Of a DNA stretch of 64,000 nucleotides, positions 57,418-64,000 are shown one piece after another. Within the stretch, counting starts at the first letter, position 1. Every line of letters begins with the position of its first letter. Position numbers and translations under genes: made by a program. Source of the DNA: Nakamurella flavida (GTDB lineage Bacteria > Actinomycetota > Actinomycetes > Mycobacteriales > Nakamurellaceae); the NCBI RefSeq assembly GCF_030811475.1, contig NZ_JAUSQV010000001.1, positions 930,001 to 994,000 of the forward strand, in the 5' to 3' direction. The notes under the pieces were generated by a model. It worked only from the letters and a program-made list of their open reading frames with translations. It was not told where the DNA came from and ran no database searches.

Positions 57418-58626
57418 ATGACCGCACCGCGCTACGACGTCGCCGCCTTCCGTCGGCAGTTCCCCGCCCTGGAGTCCGGTACCGCCCACTTCGACGGCCC
57501 CGGTGGCTCCCAAATACCGCGTGCGGTCGCCGACGCCGTCGCCGCGACGATGACGACCTCGTTCGCCAACCGGGGCACGGTCACCGCGGCCGAGCGCTTC
57601 ACCGACGGTGTGGTGGTCGCTGCGCGGGCGGCGGCCGCGGATCTGCTCGGGGCCGACCCGGCCGGCATCGTCTTCGGGCGCAGCATGACCGCGTTGACGT
57701 TCCAGTTCGCCGACACCCTGGCGCGCACCTGGTCGCCCGGGGACGAGATCGTGGTGTCCCGGCTCGATCATGACGCGAACGTGACCCCGTGGGCGCTGGC
57801 CGCGCAGGCCGCCGGGGCCACCGTCCGGTGGATCGACTTCGACACCGCCACCGGGGAACTCACCGAGGACCATGTCCGCCGGGTGATCTCGAGCCGCACC
57901 CGGCTGGTCGCGGTGACCGGGGCCTCAAACCTCATCGGTACCCGACCCCCGCTGCGGGCGATCGCCGACGCGGTCCACGCGGTGGGCGCGCTGTTCTTCG
58001 TCGACGGCGTCCATCTCACCGCGCACGCGCCCGTCGACGTCGTCGCCCTGGGCGCGGATCTCTTCGCGTGCTCGCCGTACAAGTTCCTGGGACCGCACTG
58101 CGGGATCGTCGCGGGGAGCCCCGAGCTGCTGGCCGGGCTGCGGCCGGCCAAGCTGACTGCCTCCAGCGATGCCGTACCCGAGCGGTTCGAACTGGGCACA
58201 CTGCCCTACGAGTTGCTGGCCGGCACGACCGCGGCGATCGAGGTGCTGGCCGGCCTGGGCGGCGCCGACGGGACCCGCCGGGAACGGCTCATCGCCGGGA
58301 TGACCGCGGTGGAACGCCACGAGGACGAGCTGCGGGAGGGCCTGGAGGCAGAACTGGCCGCCCTGCCCGGGGTGACGTCGTGGTCGCGGGCCGCCGAGCG
58401 CACGCCGACCCTGCTGATCACCTTCACCGGCCGGGACGCCCGGGACGCGCACCGGTTCCTGGCCGAGCGGAACGTGAACGCCCCGGCGGGCTCGTTCTAC
58501 GCCCTGGAGCCCTCGCGGGCGCTCGGCCTGGGCACCGCGGGTGGCCTGCGCATCGGGCTCGCCCCGTACTCCGACGCCCAGGACGTGCAGCGACTGCTGA
58601 CCGGACTGCGGGAGTTCCTGGCCTGA
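57418..58626 (+). CDS. Cysteine-desulfurase-like PLP enzyme
   Basis: 402 residues, class V aminotransferase fold. The PLP lysine is in ACSPYKFLGPHCG near residue 224, with FVDGVHLTAHAPVDV before it and DHDANVTPW earlier. The N-terminal YDVAAFRRQFPALESGTAHFDGPGGS matches a 'cysteine desulfurase family' branch distinct from IscS/SufS, and the mobile catalytic-cysteine loop of IscS is not recognisable. It may act on another amino acid. It starts 44 bases after the MarR-family gene. Confidence 0.85.
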   Translation: MTAPRYDVAAFRRQFPALESGTAHFDGPGGSQIPRAVADAVAATMTTSFANRGTVTAAERFTDGVVVAARAAAADLLGADPAGIVFGRSMTALTFQFADTLARTWSPGDEIVVSRLDHDANVTPWALAAQAAGATVRWIDFDTATGELTEDHVRRVISSRTRLVAVTGASNLIGTRPPLRAIADAVHAVGALFFVDGVHLTAHAPVDVVALGADLFACSPYKFLGPHCGIVAGSPELLAGLRPAKLTASSDAVPERFELGTLPYELLAGTTAAIEVLAGLGGADGTRRERLIAGMTAVERHEDELREGLEAELAALPGVTSWSRAAERTPTLLITFTGRDARDAHRFLAERNVNAPAGSFYALEPSRALGLGTAGGLRIGLAPYSDAQDVQRLLTGLREFLA

Positions 58627-58629
58627 CGG

Positions 58630-58671
58630 CCCGGCCGTCCCGCCCCGTCCACACGAGGCAGGACGGCCGGG
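58630..58671. terminator. Bidirectional terminator-like hairpin
   Basis: Eleven-base arms CCCGGCCGTCC (58630-58640) and GGACGGCCGGG (58661-58671) with a 20-base loop fill the gap between the convergent desulfurase-like and alcohol dehydrogenase genes. No T tract. Confidence 0.65.
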
Positions 58672-58676
58672 GTGGG

Positions 58677-59720
58677 TCAGTTCAGGGTGTTGATGTCGAT
58701 CACGAAGCGGTACCGCACGTCCGAGGCCAGGACGCGCTCGTAGGCCTCGTTGATCTGATCGGCGGAGACCAGCTCGGTTTCCGGCGCGATGCCGTGCTCG
58801 GCGCAGAAGTCGAGCATCTCCTGGGTCTCGCCGATGCTGCCGATGCCCGAGCCGGCGAACGAGCGCCGGTTGCCGAACAGGGTGAACACGGTGACCGGGA
58901 GGGGCTGGGCCGGGGCACCCACGCTGACCAGGGTGCCGTCGAGCCGGAGCAGCTTGAGGTAGGCGTCCAGGTCGATGACGGCGGAGACGGTGTTGATGAT
59001 CAGGTCGAAGGTGTTCGTCAGCTTCTCGAACGTCTCCTCGTCCTTGGTCGCGTAGTAATGGTCGGCGCCCAGGCGGAGCCCGTCGTCCTTCTTGCTCAAC
59101 GTCTGCGACAGGACGGTGACCTCGGCGCCCATCGCGTGGGCGATCTTGACGGCCATGTGGCCGAGCCCGCCCATGCCGACGACCGCGACCTTCTTGCCGG
59201 GGCCGGCCTTCCAGTGGTGCAGCGGCGAGTAGGTGGTGATGCCGGCGCAGAGCAGCGGGGCGGCCTTCTCGTACGGGATGGCCTCGGGGACCTTGAGCAC
59301 GAAGTCCTCGACCACCACGACGTGCGTGGAGTAGCCGCCCTGCGTGGTGGTGCCGTCCTTGTCGGTGGCGGCGTAGGTGCCGGTGTTGCCGTTCAGGCAG
59401 TACTGCTCCATCCCGGCGAGGCAGTTGTCGCACTCGCGGCAGGAGTTGACCATGCAGCCGACGCCGACCCGGTCGCCGACCTGGTGCAGGGTGACCTCGG
59501 GGCCGACCTCGGTGACGACACCGACGATCTCGTGGCCGACGACCTGCGGGTAGCTGATCGGGCCCCACTCGCCGCGGACGGTGTGGATGTCGGAGTGGCA
59601 GATGCCGGCGTACCGAATCTCGATGAGTACGTCCTTCGCACCGACGTCCCGGCGCTCGATCGTGGTGGGGATCAGCGGGTCGGTCGCGGACGGCGCGGCG
59701 TAGGCCTTGACGGTGAGCAC
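58677..59720 (-). CDS. NAD(P)-dependent zinc alcohol dehydrogenase, AdhC/YahK-like
   Basis: 347 residues. Catalytic zinc ligands in [16 protein letters not shown] and VVGHEIVG; structural zinc in [32 protein letters not shown] is the nucleotide loop, and [23 protein letters not shown] is typical of the aldehyde-reductase-like cinnamyl-alcohol-dehydrogenase group. GAGGAG before the GTG at 59720 sets the start. The 276 bases beyond its start, up to the arsR gene, hold its promoter region and no gene I can support. Confidence 0.92.
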   Translation of the reverse strand: MLTVKAYAAPSATDPLIPTTIERRDVGAKDVLIEIRYAGICHSDIHTVRGEWGPISYPQVVGHEIVGVVTEVGPEVTLHQVGDRVGVGCMVNSCRECDNCLAGMEQYCLNGNTGTYAATDKDGTTTQGGYSTHVVVVEDFVLKVPEAIPYEKAAPLLCAGITTYSPLHHWKAGPGKKVAVVGMGGLGHMAVKIAHAMGAEVTVLSQTLSKKDDGLRLGADHYYATKDEETFEKLTNTFDLIINTVSAVIDLDAYLKLLRLDGTLVSVGAPAQPLPVTVFTLFGNRRSFAGSGIGSIGETQEMLDFCAEHGIAPETELVSADQINEAYERVLASDVRYRFVIDINTLN

Positions 59721-59996
59721 AGAACTCCTCAAAACGGGTGAACAGGGCTGAGCGCCACCGGGCGGGCAGGTGTTCCGGGGCAGGGGGTCGGACCCCGTGC
59801 CCGGCCGACCGGGTGGCGCTACCGGTCCAGTGTGCCCTGCGGGGGGCCGGGCGTGAGAGGCCCTGTCAGTACCTGTCCCGCCCGACAGCCGTTCGAGCAG
59901 GGCGCCGGCGACACGGTGGTCGCGCCCCGCCCGCACCGGCCGGCGGCGCCGGTCGGGAGCGGTCCGGGTCCGCGGCGGCCGGCCGTGCCGGTCAGG

Positions 59997-60371
59997 TCAG
60001 CGGAGGCCGGTGACGTCCAGCTGGGTGGACAGGAGGGCGCCGAGGGAGTCCAGGGCGCCGGGGACGAGGGAGAAGTAGGCCCACACGCCGCGCTTCTCCC
60101 GGGTGAGCAGACCGGCGCCCACGAGCACCTTGAGGTGGTGGGACACCGTCGGCTGGGACAGCCCGATCGGTTCGGTCAGGTCGCACACGCACGCCTCCTG
60201 CCCGTCGTGGGCGGCGACCATGGACAGCAGGCGCAACCGGGCGGGGTCGGCCAGGGCCTTGAGGGTGCGCGCGAGATCGGCCGCGGTCCGGGCGTCCAGG
60301 GGGGCGCGGACAAGGGGGGCGCAGCACGCGAGGTCGACCGAGGGCAGCGACACCGTGCGCGAGGACTCCAT
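59997..60371 (-). CDS. arsR: Arsenic-responsive ArsR-family repressor
   Basis: 124 residues. Winged helix: LARTLKALADPARLRLLSMVAA, then IGLSQPTVSHHLKVLVGAGLL. Cysteines at 16, 17, 61 and 63 (ACC near the start, ACVCDL in the recognition region) fit the type of As(III) site I recall for Corynebacterium glutamicum ArsR (Cys15, Cys16, Cys55). ATG 60371. Divergent from arsM-acr3-arsC, which it should repress in the absence of arsenite. Confidence 0.92.
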   Translation of the reverse strand: MESSRTVSLPSVDLACCAPLVRAPLDARTAADLARTLKALADPARLRLLSMVAAHDGQEACVCDLTEPIGLSQPTVSHHLKVLVGAGLLTREKRGVWAYFSLVPGALDSLGALLSTQLDVTGLR

Positions 60372-60393
60372 CCGGCGAGTATGCCCCGTCGCA

Positions 60394-60435
60394 TTGACAC
60401 TCGTCGATCCCTGGGTCCACGCTGGACCCATCGAC
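60394..60435. promoter_or_regulatory. ars promoter/operator region with nested inverted repeats
   Basis: TTGACA at 60394-60399 could be the arsM -35 box, though a -10 at normal spacing is poor. Downstream, GTCGAT (60403-60408) and ATCGAC (60430-60435) bracket GGGTCC (60413-60418) and GGACCC (60424-60429). Together they form a probable ArsR site in the 87-base gap between the divergent genes. Confidence 0.45.
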
Positions 60436-60458
60436 CGACGTCTATGTCAGGAGTGGTG

Positions 60459-61280
60459 ATGACGCAGTCCGATGCGGTGCGGTGGGAGGTCCTCCACCGG
60501 TATGCCGCTGCCGCCAGCACCGTCAGCTCAGGGGTGGGTTGCTGCGGGCCGGCCGATGCGCTGGCCGCGATCAGCGACCGTGACGAGACCGCCGTCTTCG
60601 GTGCCGCCCTGTACGCGGACGGCCAGACCGACGACCTGCCCGCCGAGGCGGTGCTCGCCTCGCTGGGCTGCGGCAACCCGCTCGCGGTGGCCGACCTCCA
60701 CCCCGGGGAACGGGTCCTGGACCTGGGTTCGGGCGGCGGGATCGACGTCCTGCTGTCCGCGAAGCGGGTCGGGCCGACCGGGTTCGCCTACGGGGTGGAC
60801 ATGACTCCCGAGATGCTCGACCTCGCGCGGGCCAACGCCGCCCGGGCCGGGACGAGCAATGTCGCGTTCCTGGCCGGGCAGATCGAGGCCGTCCCGCTGC
60901 CCGACGGCGCGGTCGACGTGATCATCTCCAACTGCGTGATCAACCTGTCCACCGACAAGCCCGCCGTGCTGGCCGAGATGTTCCGGTTGCTGACCCCGGG
61001 CGGGCGCATCGGGATCTCCGATGTCGTCGCCGAGGACCACCTCAGCACGACCGACCGGGCCGAACGCGGCACCCACGTGGGCTGCATCGCCGGGGCACTG
61101 TCCCGCCGTGAGTACCTCGAGGGGCTGACCGCGGCCGGCTTCACCGACCCCGGCGTCACCTTCACCCACGAAGCCGCACCCGGCATGCACGCGGCGATCG
61201 TCCGCGCCACCAAGCCCACCGGCCGACCCGCCGATCTGCTGCACCGCCCCCTGCTGCACGAAGGAAACCGCCTCGCATGA
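60459..61280 (+). CDS. arsM: Arsenite methyltransferase
   Basis: 273 residues. SAM-binding motif RVLDLGSGGGIDVLLSA near 90. Cysteines typical of ArsM are in GVGCCGP, SLGCGNP, ISNCVINLSTDKP and THVGCIAGAL. It methylates arsenite to less retained organoarsenicals. AGGAG before the ATG at 60459 sets the start. Its end overlaps the acr3 start by 4 bases (ATGA). Confidence 0.93.
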   Translation: MTQSDAVRWEVLHRYAAAASTVSSGVGCCGPADALAAISDRDETAVFGAALYADGQTDDLPAEAVLASLGCGNPLAVADLHPGERVLDLGSGGGIDVLLSAKRVGPTGFAYGVDMTPEMLDLARANAARAGTSNVAFLAGQIEAVPLPDGAVDVIISNCVINLSTDKPAVLAEMFRLLTPGGRIGISDVVAEDHLSTTDRAERGTHVGCIAGALSRREYLEGLTAAGFTDPGVTFTHEAAPGMHAAIVRATKPTGRPADLLHRPLLHEGNRLA

Positions 61281-62392
61281 CTGACATCTCGACCCCGACG
61301 CCGGGCCGCACCGGCGCGCCGGTGCTGGCCCGGCTGTCCACCCTGGACCGGTTCCTCCCCGTGTGGATCATCGCCGCGATGGCCCTGGGGCTGCTGCTGG
61401 GTCGGGTCGTCCCGGGCATCGCCGGCGTCCTGGACGCGGTGCGGATCGGCTCCGTCTCGTTGCCCATCGCGATCGGGCTGTTGATCATGATGTACCCGGT
61501 GCTGGCCAAGGTCCGGTACGACGAGACCGGCCGCGTCACCGGCGACAGGCGTCTGCTCATCGCGTCTCTGGTGATGAACTGGCTCGTCGGGCCGGCGCTG
61601 ATGTTCGCCCTGGGCTGGCTGCTGCTGCCCGATCTACCCGAGTACCGCACCGGGCTGATCATCGTCGGGCTGGCCCGCTGCATCGCCATGGTGCTGATCT
61701 GGAACGAGCTGGCCTGCGGTGACCGCGAGGCCGCCGCCGTCCTGGTCGCCATCAACTCCGTCTTCCAGGTCGTCGCGTTCGGCGCCCTGGGCTGGTTCTA
61801 CCTGCAGGTGCTGCCCGGCTGGCTGGGTCTGCAGACCACCAGTGCCGTGTTCTCCGTCTGGGCGATCACCGCGAGCGTGCTGGTCTTCCTCGGCATCCCG
61901 CTGGTGGCCTGGTTCCTCACCCGCACCGTCGGGGAGCGGCGGATGGGCCGCGAGCGGTACGAGTCCCAGTTCCTGCCCCGGATCGGGCCGTGGGCGCTGT
62001 ACGGGTTGCTGTTCACCATCGTCGTGCTCTTCGCGCTGCAGGGTCAGCAGATCACCTCCCGCCCCTGGGATGTCGCCCGCATCGCGCTGCCGTTGGTCGT
62101 CTACTTCCTCGTCACCTTCGGGGTCTCGTTCCTGGCCGGGCGCGCCCTGCACCTGGGCTACGCCAGGACGACCACGCTGGCGTTCACCGCCGCCGGCAAC
62201 AATTTCGAGCTGGCCATCGCGGTTGCGATCGGCACGTTCGGTGTCACCTCCGGGCAGGCCCTGGCCGGGGTGGTCGGACCGCTGATCGAGGTGCCCGCCC
62301 TGGTCGCCCTGGTGTACGTCGCCCTGTGGGCCGGGCGGCGGCTGTTCCCCGGCGACCCGACCCTGCCCGCGGCCACCCGCACCCGCCGCTGA
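61277..62392 (+). CDS. acr3: Arsenite efflux permease, ACR3 family
   Basis: 371 residues with ten membrane segments. The essential cysteine of ACR3 is in GLARCIAMVLIWNELACGD (fourth segment), and AGNNFELAIAVAIGTFG is the conserved ninth-segment block. It exports As(III). It is translationally coupled to arsM and followed 49 bases later by arsC. Confidence 0.95.
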   Translation: MTDISTPTPGRTGAPVLARLSTLDRFLPVWIIAAMALGLLLGRVVPGIAGVLDAVRIGSVSLPIAIGLLIMMYPVLAKVRYDETGRVTGDRRLLIASLVMNWLVGPALMFALGWLLLPDLPEYRTGLIIVGLARCIAMVLIWNELACGDREAAAVLVAINSVFQVVAFGALGWFYLQVLPGWLGLQTTSAVFSVWAITASVLVFLGIPLVAWFLTRTVGERRMGRERYESQFLPRIGPWALYGLLFTIVVLFALQGQQITSRPWDVARIALPLVVYFLVTFGVSFLAGRALHLGYARTTTLAFTAAGNNFELAIAVAIGTFGVTSGQALAGVVGPLIEVPALVALVYVALWAGRRLFPGDPTLPAATRTRR

Positions 62393-62441
62393 CCACAGCG
62401 TCGACTTCCCCATCCGACCCGCTCGTCCCCCAGGAGCCCGC

Positions 62442-62864
62442 GTGTCCCACCGCCCGTCCGTGCTGTTCGTCTGCGTCCGCAACGGCGGCAAGTCCCAGAT
62501 GGCCGCCGGCCTCATGCGTCAGGCCGCCGGGGACGCCGTCCGGGTCGAGTCCGCCGGCACCGACCCCGGGGCGACGGTCAACGCCCTGTCCGCGCAGAGC
62601 CTGCTCGAGGTCGGCGTCGACATCGCCGAGCAGCAGCCCAGGGCCGTCAGCGATCAGCTCATCGCCGACGCCGACCTCGTCGTCACCCTCGGCCGGGACG
62701 CCCGGGTCGAGCCCACCGACGGCACCCCCGTCGTCCGGTGGGACACCGACGAGCCCTCCGAACGCGGCATCGACGGCCTCGAACGCATGCGTCTGATCCG
62801 CGACGACATCGCCGCCCGCGTCCGCCGGCTCACCGCGGAGCTGAGCTCGTCGGCGACGTCCTGA
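62442..62864 (+). CDS. arsC: Arsenate reductase, LMW-phosphatase-like (ArsC)
   Basis: 140 residues. The P-loop reads FVCVRNGGKSQMAAGLM, with nucleophile Cys11 and lysine where most members have arginine; this form is common in actinobacteria, where mycothiol is used. SAGTDPGATVN and WDTDEPSERG with the acid Asp follow. No extra catalytic cysteines of the thioredoxin-coupled type are seen, which supports a mycothiol-dependent mechanism by family knowledge. Reduces arsenate to arsenite for export by Acr3. Confidence 0.9.
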   Translation: MSHRPSVLFVCVRNGGKSQMAAGLMRQAAGDAVRVESAGTDPGATVNALSAQSLLEVGVDIAEQQPRAVSDQLIADADLVVTLGRDARVEPTDGTPVVRWDTDEPSERGIDGLERMRLIRDDIAARVRRLTAELSSSATS

Positions 62865-62867
62865 CCG

Positions 62868-62898
62868 GTCGGCCCGCCGACGGTGCCCGGCCCGGGCA
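62868..62898. terminator. Tandem terminator-like hairpins after arsC
   Basis: GTCGGC-CC-GCCGAC (62868-62881) is followed by TGCCCGG-C-CCGGGCA (62884-62898), both perfect, in the 37-base gap between arsC and the convergent small gene. Confidence 0.55.
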
Positions 62899-62901
62899 GG
62901 C

Positions 62902-63111
62902 TCACCCGCCGGCGGTGAGCCTGTCCCGCAGCGCATGCACCCGGGCCTTCAGTTCCAGGGCCCGCGGGGTGTCGCGCCCGACGAGGTCCTCGGCGAGCAC
63001 GTCGAGGGTGGCGATGGCGTGCCGCCGCTGCACCGTTCCCGGCGCGGTGTCCGCCCGCGCCGTGTGGTCGAGCACGTCGGCGATGGTCTCGAGCGACTCG
63101 GCTCTGAACAT
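62902..63111 (-). CDS. Small helical hypothetical protein
   Basis: 69 residues, mostly helical and charged: ETIADVLDHTARADTAPGTVQRR, then LELKARVHALRDRL. No recognised family. It lies 21 bases after the phosphoketolase stop on the same strand, with GGGAGCC before the ATG, and is probably cotranscribed with it. A real gene is likely but not certain. Confidence 0.5.
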   Translation of the reverse strand: MFRAESLETIADVLDHTARADTAPGTVQRRHAIATLDVLAEDLVGRDTPRALELKARVHALRDRLTAGG

Positions 63112-63132
63112 GGGTCGGCTCCCGGGGTCGGG

Positions 63133-64000
63133 TCAGGCCGTCGGGAAATCGGCGCTGGTGTTGGCGGCCGCGGTCAGCTCGGCACTGTCCGGTCCGACGT
63201 CGCCCCAGGTCCAGTCCCGCACCGACGGCAGGTCGTCGCCGTGCTCCCGGGTGTACCGCTGCGCCTCGGCCCGCGCGTCCACCATCTGCTGACGCAGCAG
63301 CGCCGCGTGCGAGCGCAGGGTGGGCACCTGGTCGATGACGTCGATGACCAGGTGGAACCGGTCCATGTCGTTCATCATCACCATGTCGAACGGGGTGGAG
63401 GTGGTGCCCTCCTCCTTGTAGCCGCGCACGTGGATGTTGGCGTGGTTGGTGCGTCGATAGGTCAGCCGGTGGATCAGCCAGGGATAGCCGTGATAGGCGA
63501 AGATCACCGGGGCGTCGGCGGTGAACAGGGTGTCGAAGTCGCGGTCGGACAACCCGTGCGGGTGCTCCCCCGCGCTCTGCAGACGCATCAGGTCGACCAC
63601 GTTGATGAAGCGGACCCGCAGCTCCGGCAGGTGCTCCCGCAGGATCGAGACCGCCGCCAGTGCCTCGAGGGTCGGTACGTCCCCGGCACACCCGATGACG
63701 ACATCCGGGCTGCCCTCGTCGTTGCTCGCCCAGTCCCAGATGCCGAGCCCGCGGGCGCAGTGATCGCCCGCCTCGTCGGGGGTGAGCCAGTCGAAACAGG
63801 GCTGCTTGCCGGCCACGATCACGTTGACGTAGTTCACCGAGGCCAGGCAGTGCTCGATCGTGGACAGCAGCGTGTTGGTGTCCGGCGGGAAGTACGCCCG
63901 GATGACGTCGGCCTTCTTGTTGACCACGTGGTCCACGAAACCCGGGTCCTGGTGGGAGAAACCATTGTGGTCCTGCCGCCACACGTGCGAGGTGAGCAGA
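63133..64000 (-). CDS. xfp: Phosphoketolase (Xfp), C-terminal part
   Basis: The gene continues beyond the right edge; about 288 C-terminal residues are visible. [62 protein letters not shown] and [12 protein letters not shown] are strongly conserved in xylulose-5-phosphate/fructose-6-phosphate phosphoketolase. The enzyme splits these sugar phosphates with phosphate to give acetyl phosphate and a shorter aldose phosphate, using thiamine diphosphate. The C-terminus ends just before a 69-residue gene. Confidence 0.95.
   Translation of the reverse strand, partial: LLTSHVWRQDHNGFSHQDPGFVDHVVNKKADVIRAYFPPDTNTLLSTIEHCLASVNYVNVIVAGKQPCFDWLTPDEAGDHCARGLGIWDWASNDEGSPDVVIGCAGDVPTLEALAAVSILREHLPELRVRFINVVDLMRLQSAGEHPHGLSDRDFDTLFTADAPVIFAYHGYPWLIHRLTYRRTNHANIHVRGYKEEGTTSTPFDMVMMNDMDRFHLVIDVIDQVPTLRSHAALLRQQMVDARAEAQRYTREHGDDLPSVRDWTWGDVGPDSAELTAAANTSADFPTA

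Noticed and set aside
1-64000. CRISPR arrays, insertion sequences, prophage, tRNA or rRNA genes
   Set aside because: No regularly spaced repeats, no transposase or integrase motifs, and no tRNA cloverleaf or rRNA segment was seen while reading both strands.

Overview
This window looks like chromosome from a high-GC actinobacterium. Nearly every gene has G or C in the third codon position, GTG starts are common, and neighbouring genes often overlap by 1-4 bases. Two blocks match, from memory, the gene order around Mycobacterium tuberculosis Rv2199c-Rv2206 and Rv2222c-Rv2235. They are ctaF/ctaC/asnB/adoK/erpA-like/DUF3043 at 0-13 kb, and glnA2, a TAP-type hydrolase, RNase H-phosphatase, zinc-ribbon protein, Nif3-like, ptpA and SURF1 at 15.7-43.6 kb. 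A Frankineae/Nakamurella-like source is my guess and is not proven. I saw no tRNA, rRNA, transposase, prophage or CRISPR array. One structural RNA, rnpB, is clear at about 35.65-36.07 kb.

Layout. 0-5 kb: cytochrome oxidase subunits, asparagine synthetase, adenosine kinase and an Fe-S carrier. 5.2-12.1 kb: a catabolic island inside the conserved block, with a divergent PucR-type regulator, an atypical Rossmann protein, a two-half EthD-like protein, an FAH-family hydrolase, an aromatic-acid-type MFS permease, a zinc alcohol dehydrogenase and a small monooxygenase-fold protein. 12.3-15.7 kb: DUF3043 followed by an accessory islet of small genes that includes two apparently frameshifted ones (an Imm8-like immunity remnant and a DUF2750 gene). 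15.7-19.1 kb: glnA2 and two esterases. 20.4-23.9 kb: a five-gene overlapping operon (small membrane protein, ApbE flavin transferase, heme-b ferric-reductase-like protein, NuoF-like flavoprotein, ferredoxin) that reads as an uncharacterised membrane electron-transfer system. 24-35.6 kb: an ATP-grasp protein, secreted hydrolases, an RNB nuclease next to a perfect LexA box, AlaA-type aminotransferase, a cold-shock protein and a CmtR-like regulator with a CDF metal exporter. 36-49.9 kb: mostly conserved housekeeping genes (RNase H, Nif3-like, PtpA, SURF1, GH76, peptide deformylase) plus an OhrR-type regulator with an AhpD-like partner. 50-55.1 kb: an operator-rich operon (binding protein, fused permease-ATPase, RidA, formamidase) divergent from a FadR-type regulator. 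55.1-59.7 kb: hemerythrin, MarR/NAD-epimerase pair, cysteine-desulfurase-like enzyme and alcohol dehydrogenase. 60-62.9 kb: arsenic operon arsR / arsM-acr3-arsC. The window ends inside a phosphoketolase gene.

The most interesting items for follow-up are the flavin/heme/Fe-S operon, in which the usual FMN-binding partner seems to be replaced by a short Ser/Thr-rich membrane protein; the SOS-box-controlled cysteine-rich small protein; the immunity-gene remnants; and the operator-rich RidA/formamidase transport operon. All protein identities rest on motif recognition by eye; no database search was run.
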